Below are positions 5,194 through 7,010 of a DNA stretch of 7,010 nucleotides, in pieces. The translations under genes and the position numbers were made by a program. Origin of the DNA: Clostridiales bacterium (GTDB lineage Bacteria; Bacillota; Clostridia; Oscillospirales; Butyricicoccaceae); assembly GCA_019420045.1 (NCBI GenBank), contig JAHZHY010000198.1, forward strand, positions 1 to 7,010, read 5' to 3'. Each line of letters starts with the position of its first letter. Position 1 is the first letter of the stretch. The notes beneath the pieces were generated by a model that saw only the letters and a list, made by a program, of their open reading frames with translations, searched no databases and had not been told where the DNA came from.

Positions 5194-6025
5194 TTTCTTC
5201 CCCTCTTTCCATGATTTTTTCATAGCAATACAGCGTGGCCATAACATCACCCAGGCTGTTGTGGTAATCCACCGTGGGGATATAGCCAAAGTAGTCGGCA
5301 CAGGTAGACAGTTTTTGAAACTTGTAAGTCTCATTTTTGCTGTCCCATTCCCCAAAGATAGGGGCAAACGCCAGCATCACATCATAGATTCTTGAGACCG
5401 GCGGCTCTCCTTTCAGAGCTGGCCACAGAAATTCCAGATCAAAGCTGGTGTTGTAACCAATCACCAGCTCAGCCGCGCGGAAGATGCCCCTAAGCCGAGG
5501 GGCCACCTCATGCAGATAAGGAGCATCCTGCACCATCTCCGGAGTAATGCGGTTGATCCTTTGGGCATCGGGCCATTGAGTTTTCAAATAGGGTTTGATA
5601 TAGCTATTGAACAGAAGATTGCCATCCAGATCCACAATGGACACTTGCAAAATTTCATCGTTCTCAAAATCCAGTCCTGTTGTTTCGGTATCGATCACGA
5701 TCCCTTTCAATGGAGGACAAACGCTCCATTGCCCTTGCACAGATTCCCAGCCCTTTTCCATTTGCTTTTCCATCTGTTTCTTCTGACGCCAGCGCTGCTG
5801 CTGTTCCCTTCTACGCCTTTTCTCCGGCGCAAAAAATTCCTGAAGAGCTTCTTCCGATGCCTTTTCCACATCATCCGGCCCATAATACCTACTCTTTCCC
5901 TGATGAAAATTGTTTGTCCAAAGAAGAATACCTTCGGCGTCCTGGATAGGCAAATAGCCCAATTTTGCCCATTGCCGCACCGTTTTCAGCTTTTCATAGG
6001 CTATCAAATCCGTTCTACTTTTCAT
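5183..6025 (-). CDS. DEDDh (DnaQ-like) 3'-5' exonuclease with N-terminal extension
   Basis: A 280-aa protein. Residues 108-272 are an RNase H-fold DEDDh exonuclease related to DNA polymerase III epsilon, which removes nucleotides from 3' ends with two metal ions. Catalytic residues are visible: D112 and E114 in IDTETTGLD, D196 in YNTSFDLEFLWP, and H255 and D260 in YHNSLGDVMA. Between them lies INRITPEMVQDAP, the usual substrate-side motif. Residues 1-65 are a small domain I do not recognise (LIAYEKLKTVRQWAKLGYLP, then ILLWTNNFHQGKSRYYGPDD). Residues 66-92 are a highly charged helix (EKRRRREQQQRWRQKKQMEK). The start ATG overlaps the primase stop as ATGA, with AGGAAAGG about 10 nt upstream. It probably trims or proofreads transferred or newly made DNA together with the primase and SSB; which of these is inference. 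Confidence 0.9.
   Translation of the reverse strand: MKSRTDLIAYEKLKTVRQWAKLGYLPIQDAEGILLWTNNFHQGKSRYYGPDDVEKASEEALQEFFAPEKRRRREQQQRWRQKKQMEKQMEKGWESVQGQWSVCPPLKGIVIDTETTGLDFENDEILQVSIVDLDGNLLFNSYIKPYLKTQWPDAQRINRITPEMVQDAPYLHEVAPRLRGIFRAAELVIGYNTSFDLEFLWPALKGEPPVSRIYDVMLAFAPIFGEWDSKNETYKFQKLSTCADYFGYIPTVDYHNSLGDVMATLYCYEKIMERGEENAE
5200..5205 (-). promoter_or_regulatory. Ribosome binding site fixing the ssb start
   Basis: GAGGGG on the minus strand, 6 nt before the ATG at 5193, inside the 3' end of the exonuclease gene. It supports the start MLNKAIL. Confidence 0.8.
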
Positions 6026-7005
6026 CGTTCCATACCCTTTCCTGGCTGTCCGCGGGTCTTCACCTTACCACGCAGCCCCTTTATTTTTTGCAGCAGCTCA
6101 TTGTAATCCTTCCCATCTCTGGGCGGATTGTCTACTATTTCATACCGTCTCTCATACCGTTCTTCCAGCTGACGGCGGATCTCCTGGGCAGCAGCCCGGC
6201 CTGGTCCGTCGTTATCAAGGCACAGTATGATTTTTTTGATTTGGTCGTTGGTTTTCAGATAGTGCTCCAAAGCCACGGGGAATTTTGTCATCTTTTCCTT
6301 TTCTCCCACATGGATGCCACCCAGTGATAAAGTGCTGGCCTGACGCCAGTCTTTCCCCTCGCCTTTGATAAGGGTGAGATACGAGAGCGCGTCGATGGCA
6401 CTTTCAAAGACGCACACTGTACCTCGTTCTTGGCCCTGTCGGGGCACTATGAATCCAAACCGCTTATCACTTCCTGGAGCTTCCCCTACAAAGGCGCTGC
6501 TGGTGAGTGTGCCACGGAGCATGGCATATTTGGGCGTTTTACCATCAAACCCTACAAATACGCAGTTATGGTGTTTGGCATCCTCATACAACTGCCCGGC
6601 CTTGATGCAGTGGTTGATTATCTCCGGATCAATTCCCCGGCTTCCGCTGAGATAAGCAAAGACACGCCGATTATTGGCGTGTCTTGGGGGAAGCTGTATC
6701 AACTTGATAGCTTCTTCTTTTTGCTTTGCAATTTTTTCATGGACAGAGGGCCTGGGCGCTCCGGCCAGGATCTCCACCGCCTGGCGAAACTCCACCCCCT
6801 TAACCTTTGTCAGATAATCCAGAGCGCTGCGTCCTCCGATCCCTTGGCTCCACCAGTACCATTTGCCATTGGAAATCTTCAAGCTGTCATGGGTGCGGGT
6901 GCAGTATGTATTGCCACTGAAATGCACCAGCTCATCTGGCTCATACCGGCGCAAATAAGTCAGCAGATCCATCTCCCGTGCTTTTGCAACTTCGTCCTTC
7001 GTCAT
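6022..7005 (-). CDS. DUF3991/Toprim-domain primase-like protein
   Basis: A 327-aa protein. Residues about 8-80 are the DUF3991-type N-terminal region, related in layout to the zinc-ribbon domain of DnaG primases (MDLLTYLRRYEPDELVHFSG, CTRTHDSLKISNGKWYWWSQ, GIGGRSALDYL). Residues about 105-190 include RRVFAYLSGSRGIDPEIINH and YAMLRGTLTSSAF. A Toprim domain follows, with its conserved Glu in VCVFESAIDALSYL (E201) and the DxD motif in IILCLDNDGPGRAAAQEI (D264, D266); GKDYNELL (298-305) is the usual end motif. Toprim is the metal-binding catalytic core of primases and topoisomerases. Such proteins in conjugative elements are thought to prime complementary-strand synthesis. The ATG at 7005 lies 5 nt from the window edge, so no ribosome binding site is visible and the true start could be further upstream; the frame is open at the edge. 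It ends with an ATGA overlap with the exonuclease. Confidence 0.88.
   Translation of the reverse strand: MTKDEVAKAREMDLLTYLRRYEPDELVHFSGNTYCTRTHDSLKISNGKWYWWSQGIGGRSALDYLTKVKGVEFRQAVEILAGAPRPSVHEKIAKQKEEAIKLIQLPPRHANNRRVFAYLSGSRGIDPEIINHCIKAGQLYEDAKHHNCVFVGFDGKTPKYAMLRGTLTSSAFVGEAPGSDKRFGFIVPRQGQERGTVCVFESAIDALSYLTLIKGEGKDWRQASTLSLGGIHVGEKEKMTKFPVALEHYLKTNDQIKKIILCLDNDGPGRAAAQEIRRQLEERYERRYEIVDNPPRDGKDYNELLQKIKGLRGKVKTRGQPGKGMER
6659..6685. repeat. 10-bp inverted repeat inside the primase gene
   Basis: AAGACACGCC (6659-6668) and GGCGTGTCTT (6676-6685) are perfect reverse complements with a 7-nt loop. It lies in codons for the PPRHANNRRVF segment. The arm closely resembles the arm of the intergenic hairpin at 3993-4022 (AAGACACCGC), differing only by the order of two bases near the loop. 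Confidence 0.5.
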
Positions 7006-7010
7006 TGCGC

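Larger units (their letters stand above)
1..7010. mobile_element. Internal segment of a clostridial conjugative element (ICE or plasmid transfer region)
   Basis: The window contains, in one orientation, a Toprim primase, exonuclease, SSB, XRE regulator, MobC, relaxase, PcfB-like protein, exported protein and sortase, around a palindrome-rich intergenic region that looks like an oriT. This combination is characteristic of integrative conjugative elements and related plasmids of Clostridia. Neither end of the element is visible: there is no integrase, recombinase, attachment site, coupling protein or VirB4/VirB6 gene here. Whether it is integrated or a plasmid cannot be decided. The module assignment is well supported by gene content; the host class is inferred. 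Confidence 0.9.

Noticed and set aside
4552..5214. 220-codon plus-strand frame, with an overlapping 156-codon frame
   Set aside because: Antisense to ssb and the 208-aa gene; Phe/Leu/Pro-rich shadow composition.
5194..5367. N-terminal extension of ssb
   Set aside because: The extra residues are the exonuclease gene read in another frame; the start at 5193 has a good ribosome binding site.
5510..6106. 198-codon plus-strand frame
   Set aside because: Antisense to the exonuclease, whose catalytic motifs are clear.

Overview
The window is a continuous piece of a conjugative (ICE or plasmid) transfer module, most likely from a gut-type Clostridia (Oscillospiraceae or Lachnospiraceae). The evidence is the set of clostridial conjugative-element families in typical order (DUF3991/Toprim primase, DEDDh exonuclease, SSB, small XRE regulator, MobC, MOBP-type relaxase, PcfB/DUF3801 protein, exported membrane protein, sortase), the strong GGAGG-type ribosome binding sites and the moderate GC content. 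No species can be assigned. All ten supported genes lie on the minus strand, so transcription runs from high to low coordinates.

Right block (7005 to 4051), a DNA-processing block: Toprim primase-like protein, DnaQ-type 3'-5' exonuclease with an uncharacterised N-terminal extension, short SSB, an unrecognised 208-aa protein and a 65-aa XRE regulator. These genes are packed with an ATGA overlap, an 11-nt overlap, a 2-nt gap and a 38-nt overlap, so they almost certainly form one translationally coupled operon.

Centre (3896 to 4050), the only real intergenic stretch (155 bp): it holds a perfect 20-bp palindrome, an ATACTTGC motif 2 bp beyond it, an 11-bp-stem hairpin, two mutually exclusive GC-rich hairpins and a GGGGGTAT direct repeat. 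I read it as the likely oriT plus the control region between the two blocks.

Left block (3895 to 1), mobilisation and envelope: MobC, relaxase, PcfB-like coupling accessory, an exported protein with a C-terminal hydrophobic segment and basic tail, and a class D-like sortase cut by the window edge. The relaxase reading frame has no ATG/GTG/TTG where homologous N-termini begin. The obvious initiation position is an ATA codon.

Working model: MobC and the relaxase assemble at the palindrome and nick nearby. PcfB would help bring the complex to a coupling protein encoded elsewhere. The primase, exonuclease and SSB would handle single-stranded DNA during replication and establishment. The exported protein and the sortase would act at the cell surface. 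If the plus strand is the one nicked, the primase/SSB block enters the recipient first and is transcribed using the transferred strand as template.
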